64,000 nt of DNA from Bacillus sp. DTU_2020_1000418_1_SI_GHA_SEK_038 (GTDB lineage Bacteria > Bacillota > Bacilli > Bacillales > Cytobacillaceae): contig NZ_CP135435.1 of NCBI RefSeq assembly GCF_032341175.1, forward strand, positions 3,410,001 through 3,474,000, in the 5' to 3' direction. A program made the position numbers and the translations under genes. The notes below the pieces were generated by a model. It did no database searches. It saw only the letters and a program-made list of their open reading frames with translations, and was not told the origin of the DNA. Positions 54,656 through 63,499 of this stretch are shown in pieces; position 1 is the first letter of the stretch; each line of letters opens with the position of its first letter.

Positions 54656-55657
54656 TTAATCGACATTTTTACTTTCGTCATTTAGCTCCCATTCTAACCT
54701 TCTTATGGAAGTCGTTTGGCAATACTGTAGCAATGCCTGTGCTCCTTTAAGCTGGTTATGCTTTAACGGTGAGCGAAGGTTTCTCATGCTATTAAACCAT
54801 TCATCATAATTTCTTTTCTCAATTAACTGCACATCAAACGGAGATGCTGGATAATCAATATAGCCGTTTCTGCATATTACTGCTTTATAAATAGGAAAGT
54901 CAATTTCATTCATGGTAAAAATTTGCTGAACAATTTTTCCTGTACGATTTAATGCTAAAATTGGGTTTAAGATCTTCTTTTCCTTGCCTTTCACACGCTT
55001 AAGCCAAAATCTTTCTTTTGATCCTATGAAAACAGATAAATCCTCTTCCTCTACAAAGCTGATACACCATACGCCAGTGGGATTGATGATGATTGTTTCT
55101 AATTCAACAGGAGCCTTTTTTATTAAAAAAAGCGGGTGATACAGAACTAGAAATGTATCCGGAAAGCGCTGGAGAAAATATTTAAGTCTTTCATCGTAAT
55201 AATACCTTTTATCGAAAAAGGATTTTTCCGTTAAGGTAGAACTTGCCCATTTCATCTGAAAACGAAAGATTTGATCGAGAAATTGATATTTTAAATCCTC
55301 TAATGTATCGGGTCTGTAGGTAAAGCTTGTATTGAAGTCGAGAGACTCTTCCTCCGATTCCTCCTCTGTTTCCTCTAGTTCTGAATCGAATAATGTTTCG
55401 TCAATTGTTTCGCTTTTTCCAAATTTTAATAAACCCTTTAACTTATCCATCAACGGCTGCTTTTCGTCCTCAAGCCAATCGGTACTCACTTGATGGGTTT
55501 GAAACCCTTCTTGAAAAATGGAAGAATCTCCATTTTCCCAGCCAATCTTCAATTTATCCCATTGCTGTTTTTTAAGTCTAACAAAACGTGAAGGATATAA
55601 ATAAATATTCTGTTCATACCGCGAAACGTAATCCTGCAATTTTATTAACTGTCCCAT
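54656..55657 (-). CDS. ytlQ: YtlQ, NERD-like domain protein
   Basis: A 333-residue soluble protein of unknown function. An acidic linker (about 92-108, SELEETEEESEEESL) separates an N-terminal basic region from a C-terminal alpha/beta domain (about 175-300) containing LETIIINPTGVWCISFVEEED and YKAVICRNGYIDYP, which recalls the nuclease-related (NERD) fold but without a clear catalytic set. First gene of a ytlQ-ytlR-amyX run on the minus strand. Confidence 0.78.
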   Translation of the reverse strand: MGQLIKLQDYVSRYEQNIYLYPSRFVRLKKQQWDKLKIGWENGDSSIFQEGFQTHQVSTDWLEDEKQPLMDKLKGLLKFGKSETIDETLFDSELEETEEESEEESLDFNTSFTYRPDTLEDLKYQFLDQIFRFQMKWASSTLTEKSFFDKRYYYDERLKYFLQRFPDTFLVLYHPLFLIKKAPVELETIIINPTGVWCISFVEEEDLSVFIGSKERFWLKRVKGKEKKILNPILALNRTGKIVQQIFTMNEIDFPIYKAVICRNGYIDYPASPFDVQLIEKRNYDEWFNSMRNLRSPLKHNQLKGAQALLQYCQTTSIRRLEWELNDESKNVD

Positions 55658-55744
55658 TTTACCTGCCTGCCTTGTTAGTACTTTATTTCCCCATTTTCAA
55701 TTTAATAATCTTAAAAGTTCCTTTTTTCTAATTGTATGCCTAAT

Positions 55745-56317
55745 TCATTCATCCGCCAATGGAAAGATAGAGATTCTTTCATATTTTGGTGATTTGTCTA
55801 AATGAGTTTGATAAAGAACAACTTCATTAGCTGTGAAGGATAGAGGTGAATCTTTAAATGGATTATTTTCATTTAACATGCTTATGTGAAATGGTGAATC
55901 GCCTCTCCATTTTCTAGCTAGAGTGATATGGGGCTTAAATGACCTTGTCTCTAATTTAAACCCTGCTTCAGTACATGCTGAAAAAACGATATCCCGAATG
56001 GTATAAAGCTTCTCTTCCTTTTTTGTATCTGCCCAAAAAATTCTTGGTGAATCCCCTCTCCCAAACATACCAAGTTCATGAATTTGAAGATTAAAAGCCC
56101 TTTGGTCTTTTAATCCTTTTTTAACGAGAGCCTGTGAAGCTAGAAGCATTTCTTTTTCAGCTGACCCGAGAAATGCTAATGTAATATGTAGATCCTCATG
56201 GTGTACCCAGCGCTGAAATGGAAGATTCTTCTTTATTATCGAACATTCTTCCTTTATCTTTAGCTTTGTTTCGCTCGGCAAGCTTAGAGCGTAGAAAAAG
56301 TGTGTTTTCTTTTCCAT
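55745..56317 (-). CDS. ytlP: RNA 2',3'-cyclic phosphodiesterase (ThpR / 2'-5' RNA ligase family)
   Basis: A 190-residue 2H phosphoesterase. The two HxTx motifs are HITLAFLG and HITLARK. The enzyme opens 2',3'-cyclic phosphates on RNA ends. ATG at 56317 (MEKKTHFFYALSLPSET) follows GGAGGG; a longer open frame reaching back into dat has no support. Confidence 0.92.
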   Translation of the reverse strand: MEKKTHFFYALSLPSETKLKIKEECSIIKKNLPFQRWVHHEDLHITLAFLGSAEKEMLLASQALVKKGLKDQRAFNLQIHELGMFGRGDSPRIFWADTKKEEKLYTIRDIVFSACTEAGFKLETRSFKPHITLARKWRGDSPFHISMLNENNPFKDSPLSFTANEVVLYQTHLDKSPKYERISIFPLADE

Positions 56318-56333
56318 CAAATCCCTCCATAAT

Positions 56334-56370
56334 CGAAAAAAAGAACCAGCATAGCTATACCGGTTCTTTC
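56334..56370 (-). terminator. dat terminator
   Basis: Minus strand AAAGAACC/GGTTCTTT with a 14-base loop and a T run, between dat and ytlP. Confidence 0.8.
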
Positions 56371-56375
56371 CTATT

Positions 56376-57230
56376 TTATAGACTGCCGCATTCCTTTTCA
56401 ATGGCATGATTAAATAACTCCTGAATATGCTTTGTTACAGCACCAGGTGCACCATTGCCTACTTTCTCTCCAGCAATTTCAATAATGGGAGTGACCTCAA
56501 CAGTCGTACCTGAAATAAAAGCTTCATCAGCCTGTTTTAGTTCTTCTAATGAGAAGGCTCTCTCTTCAACAGGAATATCATTATTGCGGCAAACTTCTAA
56601 AACCTTTTGTCTCGTAATCCCATTAAGAATGAGGTTGTTGGCTGGATGTGTAATCACTTTTCCGTCCTTAATTATGGAAACATTCGATGAGCTTCCTTCT
56701 GTCACAGTATCCCCGCGGTGCTGGATAGCCTCAAAACAGCCTGCTTCTGCAGCCTTTTGCTTTGCCATTAAATTTCCGAGAAGATTAAGACTTTTAATAT
56801 CGCAAAGAAGCCAGCGTATATCCTCCAGCAGAATTGTTTTCACACCTGTTTCCATATTGTCAACAGGTCTCCCGACTGCTCTAGTATTCGCTACAAAGGT
56901 TTGTTGAACATCATTACTTGGAAAAGCATGATTACGTGGAGCGATTCCTCTAGATACTTGCAAATAGATTGTACCCGTTGTCAGTTGATTTCTTTGCATC
57001 AATTCGGTAAGCATACTCTTTAATTCCTCTACGGAATAAGATATCTTCATATTAATCTTTTTTCCGCTTTCAATCAGACGTTCTAAATGCTCTTTTGCTG
57101 TAAACATCTTCCCGTTGTAAACCCGAATGACTTCGTAAACTCCATCGCCAAATTGATAACCGCGATCCTCGATATCAATCTTAGCCTCAGTACGGTTAAC
57201 AAATTCCCCATTTATGATGACATACTCCAT
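56376..57230 (-). CDS. dat: D-amino acid (D-alanine) aminotransferase
   Basis: A 284-residue fold type IV PLP enzyme that makes D-glutamate from D-alanine and 2-oxoglutarate. DIKSLNLLGNLMAKQKA carries the PLP lysine region, EGSSSNVSIIKDGK the phosphate-binding loop, and FISGTTVEVTPI the C-terminal signature. GAGGCGAC precedes the ATG. In Bacillus this enzyme supplies D-Glu for the wall besides glutamate racemase. It follows pepV by 64 bases on the same strand. Confidence 0.95.
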   Translation of the reverse strand: MEYVIINGEFVNRTEAKIDIEDRGYQFGDGVYEVIRVYNGKMFTAKEHLERLIESGKKINMKISYSVEELKSMLTELMQRNQLTTGTIYLQVSRGIAPRNHAFPSNDVQQTFVANTRAVGRPVDNMETGVKTILLEDIRWLLCDIKSLNLLGNLMAKQKAAEAGCFEAIQHRGDTVTEGSSSNVSIIKDGKVITHPANNLILNGITRQKVLEVCRNNDIPVEERAFSLEELKQADEAFISGTTVEVTPIIEIAGEKVGNGAPGAVTKHIQELFNHAIEKECGSL

Positions 57231-57294
57231 ACATGTCGCCTCTTCCTCATCCTAATATCTAGTAACTTCGGAGCAATTTTAACAAAGATTTCCC

Positions 57295-58710
57295 TTACTT
57301 GGCAAGCTCATATATAGCCTCTGCATATATCGCAGTTGCTCTTAACATATCTTCAATATAAACATATTCATCCTTTTGATGAGCTACATCTTCTCTTCCG
57401 GGGAATAACGGTCCAAATGCAACACCAGATTTTAAGGAACGGGCATATGTGCCGCCCCCGATTGAAAGAAGCTCAGCTCTCGAGCCTGTCTGCTCTTCGT
57501 ATACCTTTTTTAATGTCTGTATTAAGAAGTCATTCTCATCCACATGGTGGGGCTTAGAATTTGTAAAATTCTGTATTAAAAAGTTTTTTTCCATAAGAAC
57601 GCTTTCAAGCTTGTCCTTTGTTTCCTCTATTTTGTTTGTTACCGGATAGCGCAGATTTAGACCTAGTCTTCCGCCCTCCTGCTTAGAATAGATAAGCTTC
57701 CCTACGTTAATTGTTAAATCTCCTGTAATATCATCCCTGTATTCGATCCCAAGCTTACGGCCCCGAGAATCATCCCAAAAATATGCAGATACAAATTTGA
57801 AGAATTCCCCTGACTTTGAGTCTATATTCAATTGTGTAAGAAACTCAGCCAAATAAAGACCCGCATTTTTCCCGTAGTCAGGTTCCATACCATGGGCAGA
57901 AACTCCTTCTGTTTCCAATATTAATTCACCATTATCGATGTAATACTTCCCTTTTAGCTCATACTGATTTAGAAAGCGGGTATATTTTTGAATGACTTCT
58001 GTTGATTCGTATTGAACGTCTAGAGCAGCCTTTGCAAAATCGGGGACCATATTATATCTTCTTCCTGATAGGAAGCTTAACACTTCCACTTGAAAATCCT
58101 TTTCTTGAATCTTCGCAGATCCTTGAACTAAGTCAAAGTCAGAAATCCCTTTCTCTGCATAAATAATCGGGAAATCAGCATCTGGGGCAAAGCCCATCGT
58201 TGGCATTTCTTCATGCTCGAAATAATGCTCAACACAGCGCCAATCACTTTCTTCATCTGTGCCGATAATCATACGTACTCGTTTATTCAACGGGAGCCCG
58301 AGATCCTTCACAATTCTCATCGCATAATAAGCTGCCATCGTTGGCCCTTTATCATCAATTGCTCCCCTTGCATACATTTTTCCTTCACGAATTTCTGCGC
58401 CATATGGATCACTCGACCAGCCGTCTCCTTCAGGCACAACATCGACATGGCAGAGAATCCCGACTATTTCTTCCCCTTGGCCAAATTCTAAATGGCCGGC
58501 AAGATTGCCGACATTTTTTGAAGTAAATCCATCCTCCGCACCAAGCTTCAGCATAAAGTTAAGTGCTTCCTTTACTCCTTCACCTAAAGGAGCTTCCTCT
58601 GTTGAGTTTTCTTCATCTAACACACTTTTTATTTGTAACAGCTTTTTTGTGTCCTCGAGCAGAGCTTCTTTTCTGTTTTCGACTTCCTGCTGCCAATTAA
58701 TTGAACTCAT
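57295..58710 (-). CDS. pepV: Dipeptidase PepV (M20 family)
   Basis: A 471-residue M20 dinuclear zinc peptidase. GILCHVDVVPEGDGW, YARGAIDDKGPTMA, IGTDEESDWRCVEHY (catalytic Glu and zinc ligands) and the late GGTYARSLKSGVAFGP fit PepV-type dipeptidases. It hydrolyses dipeptides with an unblocked N-terminus in the cytoplasm. B. subtilis name ytjP. GGAGGAAA precedes the ATG. Confidence 0.94.
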   Translation of the reverse strand: MSSINWQQEVENRKEALLEDTKKLLQIKSVLDEENSTEEAPLGEGVKEALNFMLKLGAEDGFTSKNVGNLAGHLEFGQGEEIVGILCHVDVVPEGDGWSSDPYGAEIREGKMYARGAIDDKGPTMAAYYAMRIVKDLGLPLNKRVRMIIGTDEESDWRCVEHYFEHEEMPTMGFAPDADFPIIYAEKGISDFDLVQGSAKIQEKDFQVEVLSFLSGRRYNMVPDFAKAALDVQYESTEVIQKYTRFLNQYELKGKYYIDNGELILETEGVSAHGMEPDYGKNAGLYLAEFLTQLNIDSKSGEFFKFVSAYFWDDSRGRKLGIEYRDDITGDLTINVGKLIYSKQEGGRLGLNLRYPVTNKIEETKDKLESVLMEKNFLIQNFTNSKPHHVDENDFLIQTLKKVYEEQTGSRAELLSIGGGTYARSLKSGVAFGPLFPGREDVAHQKDEYVYIEDMLRATAIYAEAIYELAK

Positions 58711-58804
58711 AGCATTTCCTCCTCTGTTTTTTGCTAAGAATATGTATCATTGTATAATTTCTGTTTTATTATATCTCTCTTTTTAATAGAACACACTTGT
58801 GGAA

Positions 58805-59998
58805 TTAACGACTAAGCATCCCTGGTCGAAATCCAAATTGTGATAATATCACAAGCCAACAAGTTATAAATATTCCTAAAATTAAAATTGCCAAAATGAG
58901 GAGAACTGTAACTGCCCTTTTTCTCGCAGCAAAATAAAAGGTACTTTCACTGTATTTCTTGCTGATCGGATTGGAACCCGTAATTCTGTCCCAAACTAAT
59001 GAAAGCCATGAATACATCATTATAAGAAAGCCTATGAAAATAAGGAATTTTATCCAAAAAGGCGGGATTATGACGATTGCTGCTGTTGTCACGGATAGGA
59101 TTTGTAAATATCCCCCTACATATGAATAGTTTCTAATAAAGATTTTTATGAACAGCTCAAGAAACCCGTTAATCCCTTCCCGTTTATTAAAAATGCGTTT
59201 TGAACGGCGGAATAGAAGGGGTTTTGTTCTTTTAGATACGATTACCGGCTTTTCTATATCATGTGAAAGTTTAAAGATTAAGTCTATATTCTTCATTTTC
59301 GCTTCATTTCCCAGGGAAATATCGTGATCGATAGACGATATTTTTTTGATCGACCGCAAGCTTTGATAAATAGAAATAATCATTAAAAAGGCACTGCACA
59401 TATAGATTGGATAAAGCAAACCTTTTACCCAAAGTGAAAATATGAATTGACTAAACCAGCTTAAAAGAATGAATAATAGAAATATGGCCGCAATCCTTTT
59501 TAGCCTTGTCTCTATTTTTCTCATTAAGTGCTTTAGAAGCAAAATGGTTGTATTCAACGCTACAAGGAAAATGAATAGCGTTATAATATGCTGCCAATCT
59601 AGAAGATAATGTTTTCTTAAAAAGGGAAGAAAAACAAAGATGGAAATGGCTATTTGCATTATCCCTGTAATTATTGAATAGGCATAACCCCATTTTTTCA
59701 TTCCAAGGAAGATTGGCTGAAATTTTATTAAAAATACTTTGTCTGCTTCCTGTACGAACGTACGAATGTTGCCGCTCCATGAAAATAAATAAAGGACGAA
59801 AAACAGTAAAAATAATGGAATATTTTCAATCCAATCAGGGGTTTCTAGCCACCATGTGCGGTACATTATAAAAAAGATTGCATTTGCCGGGATAATTAAG
59901 TAAAGGATGATCGTCCAATCGGCAATCGACCGGATGACACCATATTGATATTTCCATCCTCTTACTAACCGATCTGCAAATATGTTCCAGCTATTCAT
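58805..59998 (-). CDS. ABC exporter permease, EcsB-like
   Basis: A 397-residue membrane protein with about ten hydrophobic segments in two clusters (about 25-70, 95-230 and 290-385) and an intervening cytoplasmic stretch. Its N-terminus (SWNIFADRLVRGWKYQYGVIRSI) resembles EcsB. With the upstream ATPase, which it overlaps by eight bases, it forms a two-gene exporter. The ATG at 59998 is chosen because GGAAGG lies eight bases before it; the ATG two codons earlier is too close to that site. Substrate unknown. Confidence 0.83.
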   Translation of the reverse strand: MNSWNIFADRLVRGWKYQYGVIRSIADWTIILYLIIPANAIFFIMYRTWWLETPDWIENIPLFLLFFVLYLFSWSGNIRTFVQEADKVFLIKFQPIFLGMKKWGYAYSIITGIMQIAISIFVFLPFLRKHYLLDWQHIITLFIFLVALNTTILLLKHLMRKIETRLKRIAAIFLLFILLSWFSQFIFSLWVKGLLYPIYMCSAFLMIISIYQSLRSIKKISSIDHDISLGNEAKMKNIDLIFKLSHDIEKPVIVSKRTKPLLFRRSKRIFNKREGINGFLELFIKIFIRNYSYVGGYLQILSVTTAAIVIIPPFWIKFLIFIGFLIMMYSWLSLVWDRITGSNPISKKYSESTFYFAARKRAVTVLLILAILILGIFITCWLVILSQFGFRPGMLSR

Positions 59999-60704
59999 CT
60001 TCATGACCTTCCGCAATTAAATGAAAGCAATCATAGAGTGACCCATTAGGAAGATGACATTGAGTTCTAATTTCATCTAAAGTCCCGGCCGCTCGGAACT
60101 CCCCCTTATGGATGATTAAAAAACGGTCACATATCTTCTCAGCAGTATCCAAAACATGGGTAGACATAAGAATCCCTGCTCCTCTTTCACGTTCACGCTG
60201 AATCGATTCAAGAAAAAGCTTCATTGCATTTGGATCCAATCCAATAAAGGGCTCATCTATGATATATACATCTGGATTTGAAATCATAGATAAGATTAAC
60301 ATAGCCTTTTGCTGCATTCCCTTGGAGTATTTACCAGGAAACTCATGGGCATGTTCAGCCAATTTATATTGCGCTAGTAATTCCCTTGCCTGATCTTGAT
60401 ACTTTTTATCATGTAAACCTTCCACAGATGCAATAAAGTCTAAATGCTCCCATAAGGTTAACTCGTCATAAAAGAGTGGCCTTTCTGGAATATATGAATA
60501 TTTAGCTCCTTGCTGGAAGGCTACCTCTCCCTTTATATTCTCCAGTAACCCAAGAATCGCCTTGATAGTAGTACTCTTCCCTGCTCCATTCGGACCAATA
60601 AGCCCGATAAGTTCCCCCGCTCCAACGTCAAATTGAATATTATATATGATCGCTTGATCCTTTTCATAGCCTGCCTGTTTTATATCTACGTTTAATAGGT
60701 TCAT
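59991..60704 (-). CDS. ABC transporter ATPase, EcsA-like
   Basis: A 237-residue ATPase subunit: Walker A GLIGPNGAGKSTTIKA, Q-loop region YSYIPERPLFYDELT (the usual glutamine is replaced), signature YSKGMQQKAML, Walker B VYIIDEPFIGLD and switch MSTHVLDTA. The signature SKGMQQK is the form seen in EcsA-type exporters. The ATG at 60704 follows GGGAGGAG. First gene of the pair with the permease. Confidence 0.92.
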   Translation of the reverse strand: MNLLNVDIKQAGYEKDQAIIYNIQFDVGAGELIGLIGPNGAGKSTTIKAILGLLENIKGEVAFQQGAKYSYIPERPLFYDELTLWEHLDFIASVEGLHDKKYQDQARELLAQYKLAEHAHEFPGKYSKGMQQKAMLILSMISNPDVYIIDEPFIGLDPNAMKLFLESIQRERERGAGILMSTHVLDTAEKICDRFLIIHKGEFRAAGTLDEIRTQCHLPNGSLYDCFHLIAEGHEDE

Positions 60705-60762
60705 TCTTTCTCCTCCCATTAATTTAGTACGAATTATTAATGGAAAAAGTTTCTTATTAACA

Positions 60763-60796
60763 TAACAAAAACTGCTCTCCGAATGAAGAGCAGTTT
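60763..60796 (-). terminator. Terminator of the M48-ankyrin gene
   Basis: AAACTGCTCT/AGAGCAGTTT, 8-base loop, followed on the minus strand by TTGTTATG. Confidence 0.75.
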
Positions 60797-60802
60797 CGAA
60801 AT

Positions 60803-62077
60803 TTATTGTTTTAAAAGTTTGATTAAGTCTTCGCTGTCAAAATCAACCGCATAATCATAGGCTGTATAGCCCTCTGAATCCTGATAACTAGGATCTGCTC
60901 CATTTCGTAACAGCAGCTCAGCCATTGCGACATCATCATTATATACTGCATTAATAAGCGCGCTAGATTCATAGGTATCAATTATATTCGGGTCGGCTCC
61001 ATGTTCTAGAAGCATTTCAGCGGCTTCAAGGCTTCCATTATATACAGCCCAATGAAGTGCCGTTGAACCTTCTGAATCCTGAGCATCGATTTCCACTCCA
61101 TCCGCTACTAGTGATTGAATGGTATCTGTATCATTTTCACTTGCAGCATTCATGAGAGGGGTAGCCCCTTCAATTCCTGATGCCATTTCAGACCAAAAAT
61201 CCATTTTCTCGATTGCTTTCATTCCGACAAAAATACATGCGGACAAAATGATAACAGCCACACCTGCACCGACTATACCTACCCATACCTTACCCTTAGG
61301 TTCCTTTAACTCATCAGTTGAATCCTGAGAGAAAAAACGGGATAAAGCATAAATTCTCTTAGGCAAATGAGGGTGCGTGGATAATTTCTCATTTAGCCAG
61401 ACAAAAAAGCCATGTTCCGTTTGAAGCTGTTCCATATAGGCCTGCTTATTGACCTTTGAATATAATTCTTTGCCGATCGCAAGCATCGTTAAAGCATCCT
61501 TTGCCGCATCTAATGACTGAATGTAAAAAGCCGCATAACGGTCACAAGTATATTCACAGGCTCTTAAATACGCATTTCCTAGAAAAGGAACCCACATCGC
61601 CGGCAAAAGCAGAAAGCTAATGATTACATGCTTCCTTTTTAAATGGGCAAACTCATGTGCAAGGACAAATAAAACTTCCTTTTCAGCACTTCTTTCTATT
61701 AATTCGAATATTCCAGAGTAAAGAACGACCATATTTTTTCTAAAGAAACGGGTTGCGAAGGCATTTAAGACTCCTTCCGATTCAATAACATAAATATCAG
61801 GCATCACTGTAAGTCCCATATCCTTTGCTGTCATTACAGCCTTTTCATAAAGCTCAGGAAATTGATTCTCACTAATTTTTACACCGTTCCGTCTAATGCC
61901 GCCTATCATAATTCCATGGAGCACAACAGATAGGAGAATAAGAATGAGAATAAATAGAATTCCAACAATCGAAAATGCTAAAAAGATATACGCGAGAATA
62001 CTAAATAATGCAACAAAGGCAAAATATATATTTTCTTTCGGATACACCAATTGATCCCGCAAAGCTTGTTCTTGCAA
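60803..62077 (-). CDS. M48-family membrane metalloprotease fused to ankyrin repeats
   Basis: A protein of about 424 residues. Two membrane segments come first (about 18-60), then an M48 peptidase domain with FVLAHEFAHLKRKH (HExxH) and ACEYTCDRYAA (third zinc ligand). A further membrane segment lies at about 266-288. After it come three to four ankyrin repeats (about 295-424: GATPLMNAASENDTD, GSTALHWAVYNGSLEAAEML, SSALINAVYNDDVAMAELLL, GYTAYDYAVDFDSEDLIKLL). HtpX-like proteases degrade damaged membrane proteins; the ankyrin end may select partners. TTG at 62077 is chosen because AGGATGG lies seven bases before it; the frame is open 29 codons further up with an unsupported ATG at 62116. Confidence 0.85.
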   Translation of the reverse strand: MQEQALRDQLVYPKENIYFAFVALFSILAYIFLAFSIVGILFILILILLSVVLHGIMIGGIRRNGVKISENQFPELYEKAVMTAKDMGLTVMPDIYVIESEGVLNAFATRFFRKNMVVLYSGIFELIERSAEKEVLFVLAHEFAHLKRKHVIISFLLLPAMWVPFLGNAYLRACEYTCDRYAAFYIQSLDAAKDALTMLAIGKELYSKVNKQAYMEQLQTEHGFFVWLNEKLSTHPHLPKRIYALSRFFSQDSTDELKEPKGKVWVGIVGAGVAVIILSACIFVGMKAIEKMDFWSEMASGIEGATPLMNAASENDTDTIQSLVADGVEIDAQDSEGSTALHWAVYNGSLEAAEMLLEHGADPNIIDTYESSALINAVYNDDVAMAELLLRNGADPSYQDSEGYTAYDYAVDFDSEDLIKLLKQ

Positions 62078-62503
62078 ATGCCTTCCATCCTTTCTTGGAC
62101 ATGGAGTCAGGTTCATTGTCCCATTAAATTTTTGAGGAATTAAATACAAATTCCTTTCCCACAAGCTTTGATTATATAGGAATTTAAACTGACAGGAAAC
62201 GGGAAGTTAATACCATTTCGAATTTTCTAAACATAGGACAAACCCATAATGCCATAAGGTATAGTAATAATGATAGGAGAGGGGCGGATTTATTAATCTT
62301 TCGTAAATTTTGTAATAAAGTAGAAATTATCAAAAAATACGGGTACAATGAATGTAAAGGATGATATTTTGGAAAAATGTTAATGAAAAGGAGATGGCTG
62401 CGGAAAAGAAAACTACATTTGCTTGAAGGACATGTTTCTTCAAACGAAGCTGTCGGTTGCAGGTAATTGCCATTGGTTTGAAAAAAGGATAGGGAGTGGT
62501 TCT
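62078..62503 (+). other. Gap between the M48-ankyrin gene and ytzE
   Basis: About 420 bases. GGGTACAAT at 62341-62349 could be a -10 for ytzE but has no good -35. The stretch GAAAAGGAGATG near 62386 looks like a ribosome site, but the frame after it is short and not conserved-looking. No repeat or RNA motif was recognised. Confidence 0.4.
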
Positions 62504-62725
62504 TTGAAACCTTCAACTAACCGGATGTTAAACCGTATCAAATCCGTCTACATGTTTATTAATAAGCGCGGAACTGTAACAACTCAAGAGCTTGTAGAGG
62601 AATTTGGTATTACTCCTCGCACCATTCAAAGAGATCTAAATGTTCTTGTTTATAACGACCTTGTCAAAAGTCCAACTCGTGGAAAATGGACAACGACTAA
62701 ACGAAAAGTGAAATTGTCATCCTAA
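62504..62725 (+). CDS. ytzE: DeoR-type helix-turn-helix regulator YtzE
   Basis: A 73-residue protein that is little more than a DeoR-type winged helix: LNRIKSVYMFINKRGTVTTQ, then ELVEEFGITPRTIQRDLNVL as the helix-turn-helix. It lacks the sugar-binding domain of full DeoR regulators, as does B. subtilis YtzE. TTG at 62504 follows GGGAGTGG. Targets unknown. Confidence 0.93.
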   Translation: MKPSTNRMLNRIKSVYMFINKRGTVTTQELVEEFGITPRTIQRDLNVLVYNDLVKSPTRGKWTTTKRKVKLSS

Positions 62726-62737
62726 TATAATGCACAT

Positions 62738-62770
62738 AAAAAAATCGCCTATCAATGGCGATTTTTATTT
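62738..62770. terminator. Bidirectional terminator ytzE/rsuA
   Basis: AAAAATCGCC/GGCGATTTTT with a 7-base loop between convergent genes; overlaps the stop of the pseudouridine synthase. Confidence 0.85.
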
Positions 62771-63484
62771 GACTTCGTATTCCATTAGCTGCGTAATTTC
62801 CTCATCTGTTAATTCCCGATATTCTCCAAGTTCCAATGATTCATCCAGCTTGAGCGGCCCCATGGAGAGCCTTTGTAAATACATAACCCGCTTCCCCACA
62901 GCTTCAAACATCCTTTTGACTTGATGAAATTTTCCTTCAGTGATCGTAAGCTCAATATCGGAAGTCATTCCAGACTTAAGTATTTTTAGGTCCCCAGGTT
63001 TCGTTTCGTATCCGTCATCTAGGATTACCCCCTTTTTAAAAGCAACAACATCATCTTCCGTAACTTCACTATTAATAACAGCAAAATAAGTTTTCGGAAC
63101 ATGTTTTTTTGGCGAAAGAAGGCGATGGGCCAGCTGCCCATCATTTGTTAGCAGCAGAAGGCCCTCTGTATCTTTATCGAGACGCCCGACCGGAAAAGGC
63201 GAGAATACGAGATCCTCCATTTCTAATAAATCTAAAACCGTTTCATGCTCAGAATCTTCGGTTGCCGAGATGACGCCTTGAGGCTTATTCAGCATTAAAT
63301 AAATGAATTCCTTGTATTCTACAACTTCTCCGTTTATCGTTACCATATCTTTATATGGGTCAACATGTTGTTTAGGGTCCTTCACTTTTTGATCATTCAC
63401 CTCAACAACCCCATCTTTAAGCAGCTTCTTAACATCCTTTCTGCTTCCGTAGCCTAAATTGGCTAGCATTTTATCGATACGCAT
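62765..63484 (-). CDS. ytzG: 16S rRNA pseudouridine synthase, RsuA family
   Basis: A 239-residue enzyme: N-terminal S4 RNA-binding domain (residues 1-60, MRIDKMLANLGYGSRKDVKK) and RsuA/RluB-type catalytic domain with FPVGRLDKDTEGLLLLTNDG, where Asp is the nucleophile. GAGGTGAGCAT precedes the start. It isomerises a uridine in 16S rRNA (position 516 in E. coli RsuA). It lies 15 bases after the flippase gene in one operon, as in B. subtilis (ytgP-ytzG). Confidence 0.92.
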   Translation of the reverse strand: MRIDKMLANLGYGSRKDVKKLLKDGVVEVNDQKVKDPKQHVDPYKDMVTINGEVVEYKEFIYLMLNKPQGVISATEDSEHETVLDLLEMEDLVFSPFPVGRLDKDTEGLLLLTNDGQLAHRLLSPKKHVPKTYFAVINSEVTEDDVVAFKKGVILDDGYETKPGDLKILKSGMTSDIELTITEGKFHQVKRMFEAVGKRVMYLQRLSMGPLKLDESLELGEYRELTDEEITQLMEYEVK

Positions 63485-63499
63485 ATGCTCACCTCCATT

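Noticed and set aside
56318..56407. Longer start for the RNA 2',3'-cyclic phosphodiesterase
   Set aside because: The extension overlaps the dat stop and terminator and has no ribosome site, whereas GGAGGG marks the ATG at 56317.
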